From: Phoronis australis
Taxonomy: Eukaryota > Phoronida > Phoronidae
NCBI GenBank assembly: GCA_002633005.1
Contig: NMRA01000803.1
Coordinates: 5,408 to 69,407, forward strand
Direction of reading: 5' to 3'
Length of the DNA stretch: 64,000 bases
Under the pieces are notes generated by a model. That model was given only the letters and a program-made list of their open reading frames with translations. It ran no database searches and was not told the DNA's origin. The stretch's first letter is position 1, and each line of letters opens with the position of its first letter. Positions 35,851-47,817 of the stretch are shown here, piece by piece. Made by a program: the position numbers and the translations under genes.

Positions 35851-37070
35851 GACTACAAACAGGTTACAAAATTGTGTAGTCACGTGATTCTTTATTGTGG
35901 AAACGTAATCAACTGACTTTCTCGGTTAAAAGCTGGAGAACACATACCAAGATTAAAGTCAACAACAAGTCACCTTGACAACAACACCCGACCATTATCA
36001 GCCATTTCCAGTGCCATTTGCAATTTCTGGCAGATAAAGACACTCAAGTTTTGCTCTTACAATGAGGAAGATACTTATATCCTACAAAACAGCGAAACAT
36101 CCACTACATTCCTAAAACGAAAAATGAAAGGAAAACACTGAGCAATAAACCACCAGTTGTCTGCAAGAAAACTGTCGGGAAAGACAATAAAAATATACAC
36201 ACCAGCAGATATTCTATTAAAAACTTAGCTAAAGAAAACGTGACATAATTTTTGTGGCCTTGACATGTCATCGAATAAAGAAATAGGGAGATGAGAGGTT
36301 CCTTTAAGGTTTTAGGCAACCTCTCCCCTAATATCACTGCCAGAAATAGAACATTTCTATTTCACCACAAAGCAGGAGTACACTGTGACAGTCAATTAGT
36401 TGAACAAATGACGTCATATACAGCACTACTACCACTGGGAAAATAGAAAGGAACAATGTAAGCAGGGGTATCCATAAGAAGTCTCTTGCAACCTTAGCAT
36501 GATAACATGACCACTAAATACTCAGGTATGTAAAATAATAGTCGACTTTTGTTCTTAGTTATAGAACAAAACATGAAAACAAAATTCTATCAAATGATAT
36601 TCAGCATATGGGGAAATTATTATAGGCGAGTGTTTGTTTCTCTATTACCATACAAGCGTCAAATTAACTTCAAGTGGTTTCTAAAGCAATGAAAAAGTTA
36701 ACTATACACATGTATACTCACTTCATTGCCAGTAAAACTTCATAAGTCAGTGGCACAGAGTTCGACTATTTCTGGTCACATGACCTCTTACTCTAGTGCT
36801 AAAACTTGCTCGGAGAGTTCTAGGACAACTTTCAAATGTACCTAAGAGTAGTAAGCAGTTTTTTAACAAGTTACCAGAATCTCTTCCATTGAAAATCAAT
36901 GAAATTTCAGAGCATTACACTTCTCCTAGTTCTCCAATGATTATATGTTACTTCCACACCCGTTTTCTTCTAAGTTAATGCCACAATGCTAATGAAACCA
37001 GATAAAATTCCGATAACTTTTTTAAAAACTATTCTTAGAAAGATGAACAGTTCCCAAGCCATTAGACTCG
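35851..37070. other. 3' flank of UBE2J2
   Basis: AT-rich sequence between the simple repeat and the UBE2J2 stop codon. It probably includes the UBE2J2 3' untranslated region. No other gene was recognised. Confidence 0.5.
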
Positions 37071-40000
37071 TTAATCGACTATGCTCCGCAGAACATATTT
37101 CACGGAATATGCGAACACTGCAAAACCCACAATGACTGCGAGGTTTGTGAGCGCATTTCCCACAATGCCTTGCTCCATGTTTCCTGGCATACCGTCCTGC
37201 ATCTGATGTATGGTCGACCGTCCACTGTCATCGACATTAGTTTGCACACACTGGGCCAACTCCTCCTGGATTTTCTGCAGCTTATCACGAATTTCCTGGA
37301 AATGAGAACAGCACGGGGTAAAGTTAGTGAGTCTCTGAAGCCACATAACTTTAGCTACAGTCTCCACGATTTAGCATCGACTAAACAGGATATTCGGCAG
37401 CCAAAATTTTGCAGCTGTAACTGTTGCAAAAGACCGATAAAGCTCCGTGCCCAAAAAATGTCAATTCATCACTTGTTTAGTGGATCAGGCGAAATCTACA
37501 CGGTTCGTATTAAGATCTATGTTCCCTGTCCCAGGATCTGAGAAGTGAACGATACATTTAGTCTTAAACGAGTACCCTGCACCAGACTTATAACAGAGCA
37601 CAGCGTTTGAATTGCATAGTCTCATAAGTTGACAATCTGTTCAAATCTCCCAAAATTAGACACAAATTGTTAGTATTCAATGAGAATTGGCTACAATGAG
37701 CTGAGCTACATGGTTTGTGTCTAAACTTGGCTTTTCGGCATTGACAATGTCATCAGCTATGACAAAAATACTACTTATTGCTTCAAATCGAAATATTCCA
37801 CAGAGTTAAGCTATCACAACATTGTGTCTTGTGACAAAGTTATTGCTCCGGCACATTTCAGAGGAGTGTTCAGACAATCCATACCTGACATTCCAGAAGA
37901 TGAACGTACATGTGCACTAACAATTTTTACCGGACATTCCAGAAGGTGTACGTACCTGCGTTATTTCTGGGAAAATTTCGCAAAATATCTGATCTTTAAG
38001 ATTTGTAGTGAGACTCTGAGCAGCCAACTGCCTTTTCTGCAACAGAGAAGAGAAACTGGCTTCCAGTCTGACACAAATGCTGCCCATGATCAACCCATCA
38101 AGACGAGGCGTGCTCTAGACTGAAGTCACACCACACACATTTTGTTAGCAGGGCATAGTTACTAGGCAGTAAGTTTCCACATGTGATGGTGAATATCAAA
38201 AGTTCCAATCTACCATGACTTGAATCTTGCCCCTGATCGCCATAAAGGTGGTCACAACTCGCATCTAACATAGATTCTGATTTATGAGCTAGGGAAAGAA
38301 CTGACCAAGCGAAACGTTCTACCCATTCAATCACTGGCTCATCAATTTTACCCATACTTAAAGTTACTCAGCACACCACTTAAGTAAAAATGAGTGTTAC
38401 CATGGGACATCCCATTTCAGCCAATGGTGAATGTTTTGAATACTTTTGCTGTTGAGGCATAAAATCGAGTTGCAAAATAAAGCAAGTTAACACTTCTAGT
38501 TTTCTACAGTATACTCACTGTGAACAGAATAGAGCTTTTGGCTCTTATCTTTTGGCTTAAGAAATCACTGCATTGTTATTTCACCTTACTTTGAAGCCAT
38601 GCTACAAATAACCAGGGCTTGGAATGACCAATGACAAAAAACGCGGAAACGTTGAAACTTTTACGGCCCAAATCATGCCCGATAACCAGCCTTGAAATGG
38701 TCAATGTGAACCTTTCCCCGACAAAAATCGGGAGGACTAAAAAAAACGTTACCACCATCAGTAGCATGCATCTGCGTCCTTTTAGCTCGCCCGTCCACTC
38801 CCAACCCACACATTTTTGTCTGCAGAGCGGTAGTATTTGTCGCCGCGCTTAACAATAACACGAGACGCCATTGAAAATCCCACCATGCTGTCCCAGATGC
38901 CCCGGCAATGTTGACAATTTACGTTCCTCCGAAACATAAAGAGCAACTTCCGCTTTTCGAGGTGAACGTCGTCTGCAACGCCGCGGTAAGAAAGGAATTT
39001 GCCGCGGAGATTTTATATCAAATCTGATTTTTTTAAGCGGAAATATTATAAAAAAAGTGGAAAGCAAATTTGAAAAAAGCGGAAATCCGCGTTTCCGCGG
39101 AAAATTCCAAGCCCTGAATAACTTAACATCACATGCAACCTAATTCAGTCAAAATAGAATGGAACTCATTTCAGGGTGAGCTTAGACAACTAAATTGACC
39201 ATGGATAAAACATTGATTAAAAAACAAACAAGACAGTCCGATACAAGAGGCATATCTTAACGACAGTGACAACCTGACAACCAAGTATATGACTCACTGT
39301 ATAATCTGACGTCTCCATACTTCCTAATGTTGGACTTTTCTCCAGCATGAAACTCAACAGTCCAGTTAGTATAGTCGACACGGACCAGGCAGGGTTCCAA
39401 GTGTCGGGGTGGAAGTCACTGATAGATAGACACAGCCTGAAATCAGCAACGCTTACTATAAATATCAAATGCGTCGTACATACCGCATTCCAGTGGTGGC
39501 AAGATGCTCAAGGCTATTTTTCAGCCATGCATTGATCAATTTTTGCAACAACACACAACTTGATGTGAAAGTGAAATTACGACTGAATGTTGTGCAGTTG
39601 GCAATTCTTGAAAACAAAAGTAGAGAAACGATGAACACAATGTGCTCTATGCACCAAGATTGAATTTTTGACGAGGAAGAAACTGCCTAGTATCTCACAG
39701 ACTCCCCCCAAAGGCACACCATTAGTGAACACATGCAACATTGTCTTAAATTACGTCTTACCTTGTATTGCACTTAAAGCGACCATTAGGTGTGATCATG
39801 TATATGCTAGGAGGTTTGAACGGAAACTCTCTCGGAAAAACAAGTTTTCCGTGGTAGTAGCCACCTTCGTACGGCGACTTCTCTGGTCCTTTCACAACAT
39901 AGTGCCTGTAATGTCAAAATTTGCAGTTTAGGGCCAAACCTGATATACCAGGCCTAAATAAAAATTAAGTTCATTTGCCCTTACCCAACCGAACCGCTAA

Positions 40001-42085
40001 AAACCCGCCTACTCAGAAAATTTAGTGACAAAATTCTTCTGACTTTTTGTATACTACTCTACAAAAAATCAATTTCATACTTTTGCTTGATTGATGATAC
40101 AGCCCAGGAATAAGTCTTTACTGCTGAATTGGTTGTTTCGTTACAAAATGTGCACAAAATCCTTCAACAAAATCTCAAACATGAATTGCTAATTTCTCAA
40201 GACTCTTGAAGAAGGCGTGGCTCATTGGTTGAGACATTGTAGCAAAATTGGTGTATGAAGTTATAAAAAACTTTTTGCCAACCTACCTACCCAGATGTTA
40301 AAAGTAGGGTTGGGTATGGGCAAACAAAGATATTTTCATGACTGGCAACAGGGGGAAATTCTTCATTGAATATCGAGTTACATAATTACTGGCACATGTC
40401 TATCAAACATTCCATTTCAAAATTTCACACCATGTACTAGAATATACGCAAAGAAACAAAAACCGATGTCACTTGTTACGCATCTGTTTACAGTTTCTGA
40501 TGTATTCTGTTTTTAAACAGATTTGCACTACAAAATAGATGGACTAAGGATAATAGCAGAATCAAAGACACCACTGGCAGCAGATAACTTCGTGTAAACC
40601 GCAGTGTTATATTATACATTGTAAAGCTCAAAGTTTCTGTATTCCACCGATGGTCCCCGACGCCTCAGACTACAGCGTTTGCACGGTTTTAGCAGAAGAT
40701 ACCAGGTTCGAGTCTTGGTTGGGGTAGAAATCTTTTCAGACTTATATTCATCAGGTCACATGACATGGCCAACAGAGGCATGCTTACCAGACTTATAAAT
40801 GTCTGCAAAATCTAAATTGTACAAGAAAACACGTCGAAATTTACTACTGTACGTCCATAGTACAAACACGTGACTATGAATACCTATTTGCAATTAATTA
40901 AAAAATAATTCAGACATCTTTCACAGGTGGCACTTAACAGGGTTCTCCACTGGTGTTGGGCCCTCTTTAATTTCAGTCACTGAGTTTGTGCCCATCCCAT
41001 CCTAACTAATAGAAACGCTTCTCCATTCAATATTTCTTGACCCAGAATTATAAGACTAGCTCATTTCAACTGAAGGGCAAGTGTGTAGCACAGGAATTAA
41101 TACCAACTGCAACAAAAGTTGTCACACAATCACCCCCTGGAGGAATTGTCCATAAAAAAGTACACCAGATAGTAAACTGTAGATTAATTAACAAATCCAC
41201 CAGAAGGATTGTACTTACAATAAAGTGGGTCTGAATATTGAGTGATTTGTTTCACGTGTAATCAACCAATGTTGTTGCAAAAATGTTTAATAAGACCTTT
41301 CCCTATTAATGTAATACCCACTGCATCCTAAGTTGTCAAATGTATCTATTTTTTCTAGTAGCTTTTTCATAGCTTCAAAATGATCCAGAACACTTGTGTA
41401 GAAACGGAAAGTGTGAATGAAACTCTGGGCTGGTTTTAACAGATAAAAAACAGAAGCTTTTAAGTATTGTGGATTTGATAACGGAAATTAAAGAAACATT
41501 CTTTACTTTACAGTGCTAAGAATATCCGTAAAAATTTAAATTAAAACTAATTCTATTTTTACTATACATAGTTCACTCATTTGTGCAATGACTTATTTGA
41601 ACAAAAAGATTTTTTAAAATGTAGGAAACAAGCTCCAATTTAAAAATCTTGAGACAGTCCTCCTAAGACCCTGAATATAAGGAGACAATGCTTTTGATAG
41701 CCTTGGTTGTCAGCACACGAGTGCCCTACATGGTCTTCCGCGGTTCCGCCCTCTTTCAATTTTGAGAAGTGGAGACCACTGCTTACAACAGCTTTGAAGA
41801 TCATTCAATGTTTTACCACTATAACTGTAGAAGCACATTTGCCCTTTGCTTGGTCTGTGTTGTATATACAATATACAATTACGGATTCTAATTCACTATG
41901 ACTTAGAAATTTTAAAGAAGTGGCTCCACTGGTTTGTGAAGATAGCTAATACTCCTTAGGTACCATTCTAGAATGTTGGTAGGGAGTGGAGCTGCTGTGA
42001 TGTAAGGAACTGGATCTTTCATGATGCGAATGTAGTCCTGCTTGAGCCTCGCAGTGGCCGACGAGTTTGTTCTCTTTGTGGCCAT
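37071..42085 (-). CDS. UBE2J2: Ubiquitin-conjugating enzyme E2 J2
   Basis: Five coding exons join in phase: 42085-41964, 39905-39762, 39436-39298, 38036-37956 and 37295-37071, giving 236 residues (human about 259). UBE2J2 is a tail-anchored E2 of the ER membrane that passes ubiquitin to substrates in ER-associated degradation. The UBC fold runs from [18 protein letters not shown] through [18 protein letters not shown] and ends near residue 135. The catalytic Cys is residue 91, in [16 protein letters not shown]. The C-terminal anchor is [20 protein letters not shown], about 25 residues from the end. The start ATG follows 22 nt of leader after an acceptor at 42108, so a non-coding first exon lies upstream. 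A hAT-like MITE sits in the intron at 38613-39116. The linker before the anchor is shorter than in human, which accounts for the length difference. Confidence 0.95.
38613..39116. mobile_element. hAT-like MITE, CAGGGCTTGGAAT family, copy 1
   Basis: A 504-bp element with ends CAGGGCTTGGAAT and ATTCCAAGCCCTG, a 13-bp perfect terminal inverted repeat. It is flanked by a 6-bp target duplication, AATAAC, at 38607-38612 and 39117-39122. The interior has no coding frame of note and carries CGCGGAAA-type short repeats near the right end. It lies inside a UBE2J2 intron. A closely similar copy is at 61036-61527. Confidence 0.92.
40640..40740. other. Weak tRNA-like sequence
   Basis: A B-box-like GGTTCGAGTCT at about 40710 and flanking TCCCCGA and TTGGGG suggest a decayed tRNA-derived sequence. 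I cannot fold a full cloverleaf, and no anticodon can be assigned. Confidence 0.2.
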
Positions 42086-43880
42086 TGTGGAGGTTAAAGT
42101 GTGGTGTCTGAAAGCAAAAATATAACAAAATTAAGTGTATTTGATAAACTTCCCGTGTCCACACTGACAGATCAGCCGGCAAAGAAAAGACATTTCAAAT
42201 ATTCAATAGTGATCACTCAGTTGTATTGGTCCAACATACACGTTCATGTCTCATCTTGGGCTTCCAGAAATAATACACATCACTAATCAACAAAACAGTT
42301 CATGGTTAACTTCGGGTTCAAATTTAATGTCTAAAAATACACTTTGAAAATTTCAGTTTGGACTTCATAGCTCAGTCCCATCAAATGCAAACAACGGGTC
42401 AAATATATTGTAATTTCAAGTGCACAATGAAATGTTACAGACAAATATTTCAAACTCCATACAGTACTGCTGAGCGTGAACTTGGAATCCTGCTTAATCT
42501 GATGACCGCGTATGCGTGAACTTAGAATACAAGAGGCATCTTGATAAGCTCACTCAAAAAATCATGTTCAAGTTGCCAAAATTCGCACTGCACTACATCA
42601 TATTACATGTTCATAAAATAATGTAAAAATAATTAACCTTTTTTCCAAATATCGGGTGATCTTGTTCACCAGACAATAATTGATTAGCCGCATTCACAGT
42701 TCCGCTGCTTCTGTGACACAAATTACGGTAAAGGAGAAAATGGGTGTTCGTGGGCCAATAATTACAACTCGTCTGCTTGCCTTAATGAATATTCAACTCC
42801 AAGTTCACCATACGAGATCTTGAAATTACGCAAAAATTCCCAGGTTCACGCACAGTACTGAGCACCACTCTTGTTTTGGTTCATGGTTTGGGCCGTGAAA
42901 CTTTTTAATTGCTTTGATTCTTTAACAGTAAATTAGGGAATATATGAAAACTCCATGGATGGAATGGAGCTTGCTGATCCTGTCGACTGCAGTTGATTTC
43001 TAGAGGACGTAGTCTCGGGTTAAAAAATAAAACTTATCAACAGAGCGTAACTAGGCAGAATTATTGAAGTTTCCACCATAAAGTGAAGCAAAGGTCGAAT
43101 AAGGCATCTCCATAAATCATCGCTTGTAAACACAATTATTCAGCAGATTACTCACGAACAAAACAAACTCCGTGTAGACAGTTTGAGTGTGTGTGTGTGT
43201 TACCGTTATTCTGTTGCTCCAGACTGAACAGTGACCAACCCATACGGTACAGGCAGAGAGCTACAGCCCGTTTCTACACTCGGGCAAGTTTGGCTTGGAG
43301 TTGGTATAAAAGATACCCGTACCCGTCCTATACTTTCATTATTATGAACAGAAGGTGGCATAAAGCCAAAAGGTGAAAAAAATTACCAGTTTCGTTTCCT
43401 GTTTTATTCCGTCGATCACTCCATTTTGTTGTCGTCGATTGGTGGTATTGCGGTCTGGTTCTTGTAAGTACGCAGCTTTCTAAATGATATTTGGAACCAG
43501 TTGACCTATTTCTTTTCATTACGTTTTTATCAAACTACTGAAAACAAATTTATCGTTATTTTTCAGCATAGCTTAGCCACATTATACTATATTCGGTTTT
43601 TTAATGTGCCTAATTGAAAAAATATTCATAACAACACAAAACATAATGTGGAGATTTAAAAATGGTGGCCCCCACAGGATAACTTTCGCAAGCCTTCTTT
43701 CACATTATGTTCGCTTTCAAAGTTTGATCGCATTTAGGTATGCATTGCAAGCCTGAAAACCAACCAATTGTTTACTTACTCGAACTTGCTGGGTAGTCTA
43801 ACCAGTATCCGTTGTAACGTGTTTTGTGAAATATTCAGATTTCCTTCATTTTCAAAGAAGTTTTGTATCGATGAATCGAT
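42086..43880. other. UBE2J2 upstream region
   Basis: It contains the 5' leader of UBE2J2 (an acceptor at 42108-42110), presumably its non-coding first exon, and a short GT repeat near 43187-43200. No other exon was recognised. Confidence 0.45.
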
Positions 43881-43884
43881 GTGC

Positions 43885-44025
43885 TTCCGAAGTTCCGGTG
43901 AATCATGAGCCTCTGTTAGCTACTCGCTAATGCCTTAATGGGCAATTGCCTATAAGCTGAATGGTTAGCACGCTTGCCGGTTTTATAGGGGTCGCTGATT
44001 CGGGTAATTTGGTTATTAGGCCTAC
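43885..44025 (+). mobile_element. tRNA-derived SINE, copy 1
   Basis: It contains an A-box-like TAAGCTGAATGGTTAGCA and then CCGGTTTTATAGGGGTCGCT, the shared core of four copies in this 1.3-kb cluster. The B box is damaged here (GATTCGGGTAA). Confidence 0.75.
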
Positions 44026-44214
44026 TACAAATGGCGTAGTCGGCAAACGGATGGTCTACCGATGAAGCACTGCCAACCTGTACTGAGCCTGTGTTGGTAA
44101 AGGTACCAAGGGCCGGGGAAGCCGATAACCAGTGCATGCAACACAACCTGCTGTTCACCTTCCTGGTGGAGCACCTGTTTCATTGGAAAGGGGGAATGGT
44201 ATAGATGTGCAAGT

Positions 44215-44560
44215 TCCAGTGAATCGTATGAGCCTGTTCAGGGCTCGACTTAACGAGCTGCAGGTCGCATTTGCGACCTGAAATTTGGAAATGCGAGCTG
44301 AGATTTTTGTCAGCTCGTATCAAGTCGCAAAATGCGACCTGGTATTTATGAATGCGAGCTGGATTTTGGAAATGCGACCTGGGATTCTGGCTAGGTCGCA
44401 AAATGCGACCTGGCGATTTTAATAGCGTCGAGCCCTGCTGTTAGCCACTCACTATAAATGTCATTAGTAATGAGCAATTGTATATTACCTAAATGGTTAG
44501 CATGCTCTCCGGTTTTATAGGGGTCGCTGGTTCGATTCCCAGATCGGGTTATCTCGGCTA
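44215..44560 (+). mobile_element. tRNA-derived SINE, copy 2, interrupted by a MITE
   Basis: It has the same core as copy 1, with an A box (AAATGGTTAGCATGC) and a perfect B box, GGTTCGATTCC, together a Pol III internal promoter. The tRNA-like part does not fold into a sound cloverleaf, so I call a SINE and not a tRNA gene. Its 5' region is split at 44239-44437 by a MITE. Confidence 0.8.
44239..44437. mobile_element. MITE with CAGGGCTCGAC ends nested in a SINE
   Basis: A 199-bp element from CAGGGCTCGACTT to CGTCGAGCCCTG, with CTGTT on both sides (44234-44238 and 44438-44442) as a 5-bp target duplication. Removing one CTGTT restores the SINE sequence GAGCCTGTTAGCC seen in the other copies. The interior is built from repeated palindromes such as AGGTCGCATTTGCGACCT, alternating GCGACCTG and GCGAGCTG words. 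Confidence 0.88.
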
Positions 44561-44603
44561 TTCCTACAGCACGAAGAAGGGTATGAAAAATTGGACCTAC
44601 TTG

Positions 44604-44760
44604 TACTTATGTAGTAATAGCCGAGATTACCCGACCTAGGAATCGAACCAGCGACCCCCATAAAACCGGCAAGCGTGCTAACCATTCAGCTAATAGGCAA
44701 TTGCCCATTAGCGAGTAGCTAACAGAGGCTCATATGATTCACCGGAAGCACATCTACAAC
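44604..44760 (-). mobile_element. tRNA-derived SINE, copy 3
   Basis: Minus-strand copy with an intact A box (GAATGGTTAGCACGC) and B box (GGTTCGATTCC). With copy 2 it forms an inverted pair only about 45 bp apart, so a transcript through both could fold into a long hairpin. Confidence 0.8.
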
Positions 44761-45014
44761 ATTCCCCCCTTTCCTACAGAATAGGCACACCACCAGGAAG
44801 GTGACCACCAGGATGTCTCGCATACAGGTCATCAACGGCCCTTGGTACTTTTACCACCACAACACAGGTGAACACAAGGTAGTCTCTCATACAGGTCCTA
44901 GACTCCTAGATCTTTTACCATTACAATAACCATGCATGCTGTCAGAGGTCCACAGGTACTAGTTAGCAGTGCCCCATCAGTAGATCACTCATTTGCTGAC
45001 TACGCCATTTGTTA

Positions 45015-45175
45015 TAGTAGCCGAGATTACGTGACCCAGGTATCGAACCAGCGAGCCCTATAAAACCAGTAAGCATGCTATACATTCAGCTAATAGGCAA
45101 TTGCCCATAGCATGTGGCTAACAGAGGTGCATATGATTCACCAGAAGTACTTCTACAACATTCCCCCCTTTCCAA
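45015..45175 (-). mobile_element. tRNA-derived SINE, copy 4
   Basis: Minus-strand copy, more diverged (GGTTCGATACC in place of the B box). The stretch between copies 3 and 4 (44790-45000) matches, in inverted orientation, parts of 44040-44180, so a larger module than the SINE was copied. Confidence 0.75.
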
Positions 45176-46760
45176 CATCTACAACAGTGCTTTGAGACGT
45201 TAGAAGACGGCTCATCCTAAGTCAAGGCTTAGTGTTCGCTTGACTCTAGCTAAACAATCAAAGTTGCATTACTATTATATGCCTTTCATGTGATTGATAT
45301 GGACACTTAGCTGTATGAAGACTAATGCCAAAATACATCTAGGAACCGCTGTGTGTTAGAGCCTAATGAATCTCACATAGACCTCAAAATTACACACCAG
45401 CCACGTAGTTCTGCTCCTCACCAACCTTATATCAACAGTGGAACTAACAAACGGTAGAGATGTATGTAAAATTTGTGAATCAAGTGACGCTCTCTTTGCC
45501 CTGTAGACGACCACATACCTTAATGTAGCCTGTACGCCGAAAGCTTTTTGGCAAATTATCCCTAAGACTCACTAAACCATCAAAGTCGCATGCTATGACA
45601 CCTCACTATGTCATTGATGTGTGCATAGTGACCATTGGCAACCCAGCCAGCTGGCTCTGTATTGTGTTGGGAGGGAATGTGTAATTGAAACTTGTGCTTC
45701 TCCTGTACTATGTCTGTCATGTTTGCTACATATCCAGCTTTTCTCACAAAGAAAAATCAATCCTTGACTTGAAAACAGTACGCTTGACATGCACATGCAC
45801 CATTTTCAAAATTTTTTTGTAAAATCTTTCGGGAGATGATGACAGCTTCACCGAAGGGAATTTTGCTGAGGAATTCAGTTGGCTGATATTAAAATACTGT
45901 TACTTTAAAGCAAAGTAAAACCAATTCCAGTAACTTGGTATGAACTGTATACAACCTTTTGAAAGAATAACAGTTGATTAGCTCCAATTATTGTACATTA
46001 TATTTTTCAGAGTTGTCCAAATTCATTTTACAAACAGCACCTCCGTTTTCGCCGAAGACCTCTGATATGTGAACACCATTTCCACCCACAACTTCAAAAA
46101 TTTTGATTTAGAATGCCTGGCATGCCCAGCTCAACAAAAAGTTCGGATTTGAGTTTCTCATCTCAGTGCCCTGGGCATAATGTCAACAACTATTGTAACC
46201 AGTTTGCATATTTGCACAAATAATTAAATTTTTCAAAGGGTGCAAGTGAGAAAAAGAAATAGAATGACTGGAAATATTGTAAGGCTAATGTATAAGTCTA
46301 AGAAAGATTAAACATTCGTCGGCAACCAATGTGCAAATTACAAAAAGGTTGATTTTTTTATCAATGATATAGGATCCTTTGTGAATCCAGTGACTTTAAT
46401 GTGAATGCGAAGCTCAAGGGAAAGGTGAACAGGGATTAACTAGCCTTCATATAGCCAGGACGTAACTTCAGATGAGAAACCGGCAACAGCTGAAAAGCAG
46501 ATTTAGAAATAAGTCAGCATACATTCACAAGGGATGTGCGAATAAACAGAAAGTAAAAATGCCAGCCGTTGCTGCGTGTTTGAATTAACAGAAATATAAA
46601 ATATTGATTTTGTTAACTACATGTAAGTTTGGGTGTGCTGAAAGCGATATGTGAAATTGTAGAGCAGTTGCCATAAAGCAGATGTAGAAAATCGCCACAT
46701 TATGAAGTGTGTCAAAAAATTAGGCAACTATAATATACATGTTAAACCCCTGAATTGCGC
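45176..46760. other. B3GALT6 upstream region
   Basis: At 45525-45610 is a fragment (TGTACGCCGAAAGCTTTTTG and on) of the foldback family found in PHB2 intron 1. The rest has no recognised feature. A non-coding first exon of B3GALT6 probably lies here. Confidence 0.45.
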
Positions 46761-46773
46761 TTCTCTTGCAGGC

Positions 46774-47817
46774 ATGGACATCATGACCCTTGGTCGACAG
46801 TTTGCTCGCCATGCATCTACTATCCTGATTGGAGGCATATTTTTGTTCTTCAGCGGTGTACTTTATCTGTCCTTTTGCCAGATGAATTGCAGTGAACATC
46901 AGTTTCGTGTTAAACACAATAAAGGCGTTCTTCTAGCCAAGAAACGCAACCTACCCGACACAGGGTCTTCTTGGCTTAAGGGATCAAAAACATTATCTAC
47001 CTTTCTGGCTGTTGTAATCATGACTGGTCCAGATAACGCACCCAGTCGAGATGTAATTCGCCAAACGTGGGCATCTTCCGTGTCAAGACTTTCGGAGGAT
47101 GTCAAAATTTTCTTTGTAATTGGATCCGGTAATTTAGACATCAATTCCAGGCAAAAATTGGAATTAGAAAATCACCAGCATCACGATTTGTTAATATTAG
47201 CAGCTTTAAATGATTCATACAATCAGCTAACAACCAAGTTACTAAAAACCTTGGTGTGGCTTGAACACCACGTTGACCTGCAGTTTGTGATGAAAGCAGA
47301 TGATGACTCATTCATCAGACTGGACGTTCTCCTAGAAAAGCTGAAGGGTATGGAACCCAAAGCATTATATTGGGGATTTTTCAATGGTCCTGGCAGAGTT
47401 AAGAAGCATGGGCCATGGGCTGAAAACAGTTGGATTCTGTGTGACAACTATCTACCGTATGCTCTAGGTGGTGGCTATGTGTTGTCTGCAGATTTGGTCA
47501 CCTATGTAGCTTCCAATGCAAACATGTTTGTGAAATTTAAAAGCGAAGATGTTTCACTAGGGACGTGGCTAGCAGCTGTGAATGTGAACCGCGTCCATGA
47601 CGTCAGGTTTGACACGGAGTACATATCGCGAGGTTGTAATAACGCCTACATTGTCACTCACAAGCAGAGCGCTCAAGATATGCATGAGAAGCACGCAAAT
47701 TTACTACAGACAGGAAAGTTATGCACCAAGGAGTTTCGAGTCAGAAACTCGTATCAGTACAACTGGAAACTTCCCAGATCAAAGTGCTGTGAACGAAACG
47801 ATCCAAGCATTCCTTGA
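46774..47817 (+). CDS. B3GALT6: Beta-1,3-galactosyltransferase 6 (proteoglycan linker galactosyltransferase II)
   Basis: A single coding exon of 347 residues (human 329). The enzyme adds the second galactose of the GlcA-Gal-Gal-Xyl linker that carries heparan and chondroitin sulfate, in the Golgi. The sequence shows a type II membrane anchor (STILIGGIFLFFSGVLYLSF), then VIRQTWASS, the donor/metal site MKADDDSFIRLD with DDD at residues 176-178, YWGFFNGPGRVK, LPYALGGGYVLSADLV, SEDVSLGTWLA and THKQS near the end. These are the conserved blocks of the GT31 family, closest to B3GALT6. I start at the ATG at 46774 because TTCTCTTGCAG just before it is a strong acceptor. An in-frame ATG at 46702 would then be intronic. 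The gene is divergent from UBE2J2. Confidence 0.95.
   Translation: MDIMTLGRQFARHASTILIGGIFLFFSGVLYLSFCQMNCSEHQFRVKHNKGVLLAKKRNLPDTGSSWLKGSKTLSTFLAVVIMTGPDNAPSRDVIRQTWASSVSRLSEDVKIFFVIGSGNLDINSRQKLELENHQHHDLLILAALNDSYNQLTTKLLKTLVWLEHHVDLQFVMKADDDSFIRLDVLLEKLKGMEPKALYWGFFNGPGRVKKHGPWAENSWILCDNYLPYALGGGYVLSADLVTYVASNANMFVKFKSEDVSLGTWLAAVNVNRVHDVRFDTEYISRGCNNAYIVTHKQSAQDMHEKHANLLQTGKLCTKEFRVRNSYQYNWKLPRSKCCERNDPSIP

Noticed and set aside
40640-40740. tRNA gene
   Set aside because: It has a B-box-like motif, but no cloverleaf or anticodon can be drawn.
44462-44760. True tRNA genes at the A/B-box sequences
   Set aside because: The T-arm does not pair and the sequence is repeated in a longer module, so SINE is the better call.
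46702-46773. Upstream in-frame ATG of B3GALT6
   Set aside because: TTCTCTTGCAG directly before 46772 is a strong acceptor, and the added residues have no counterpart in the family.
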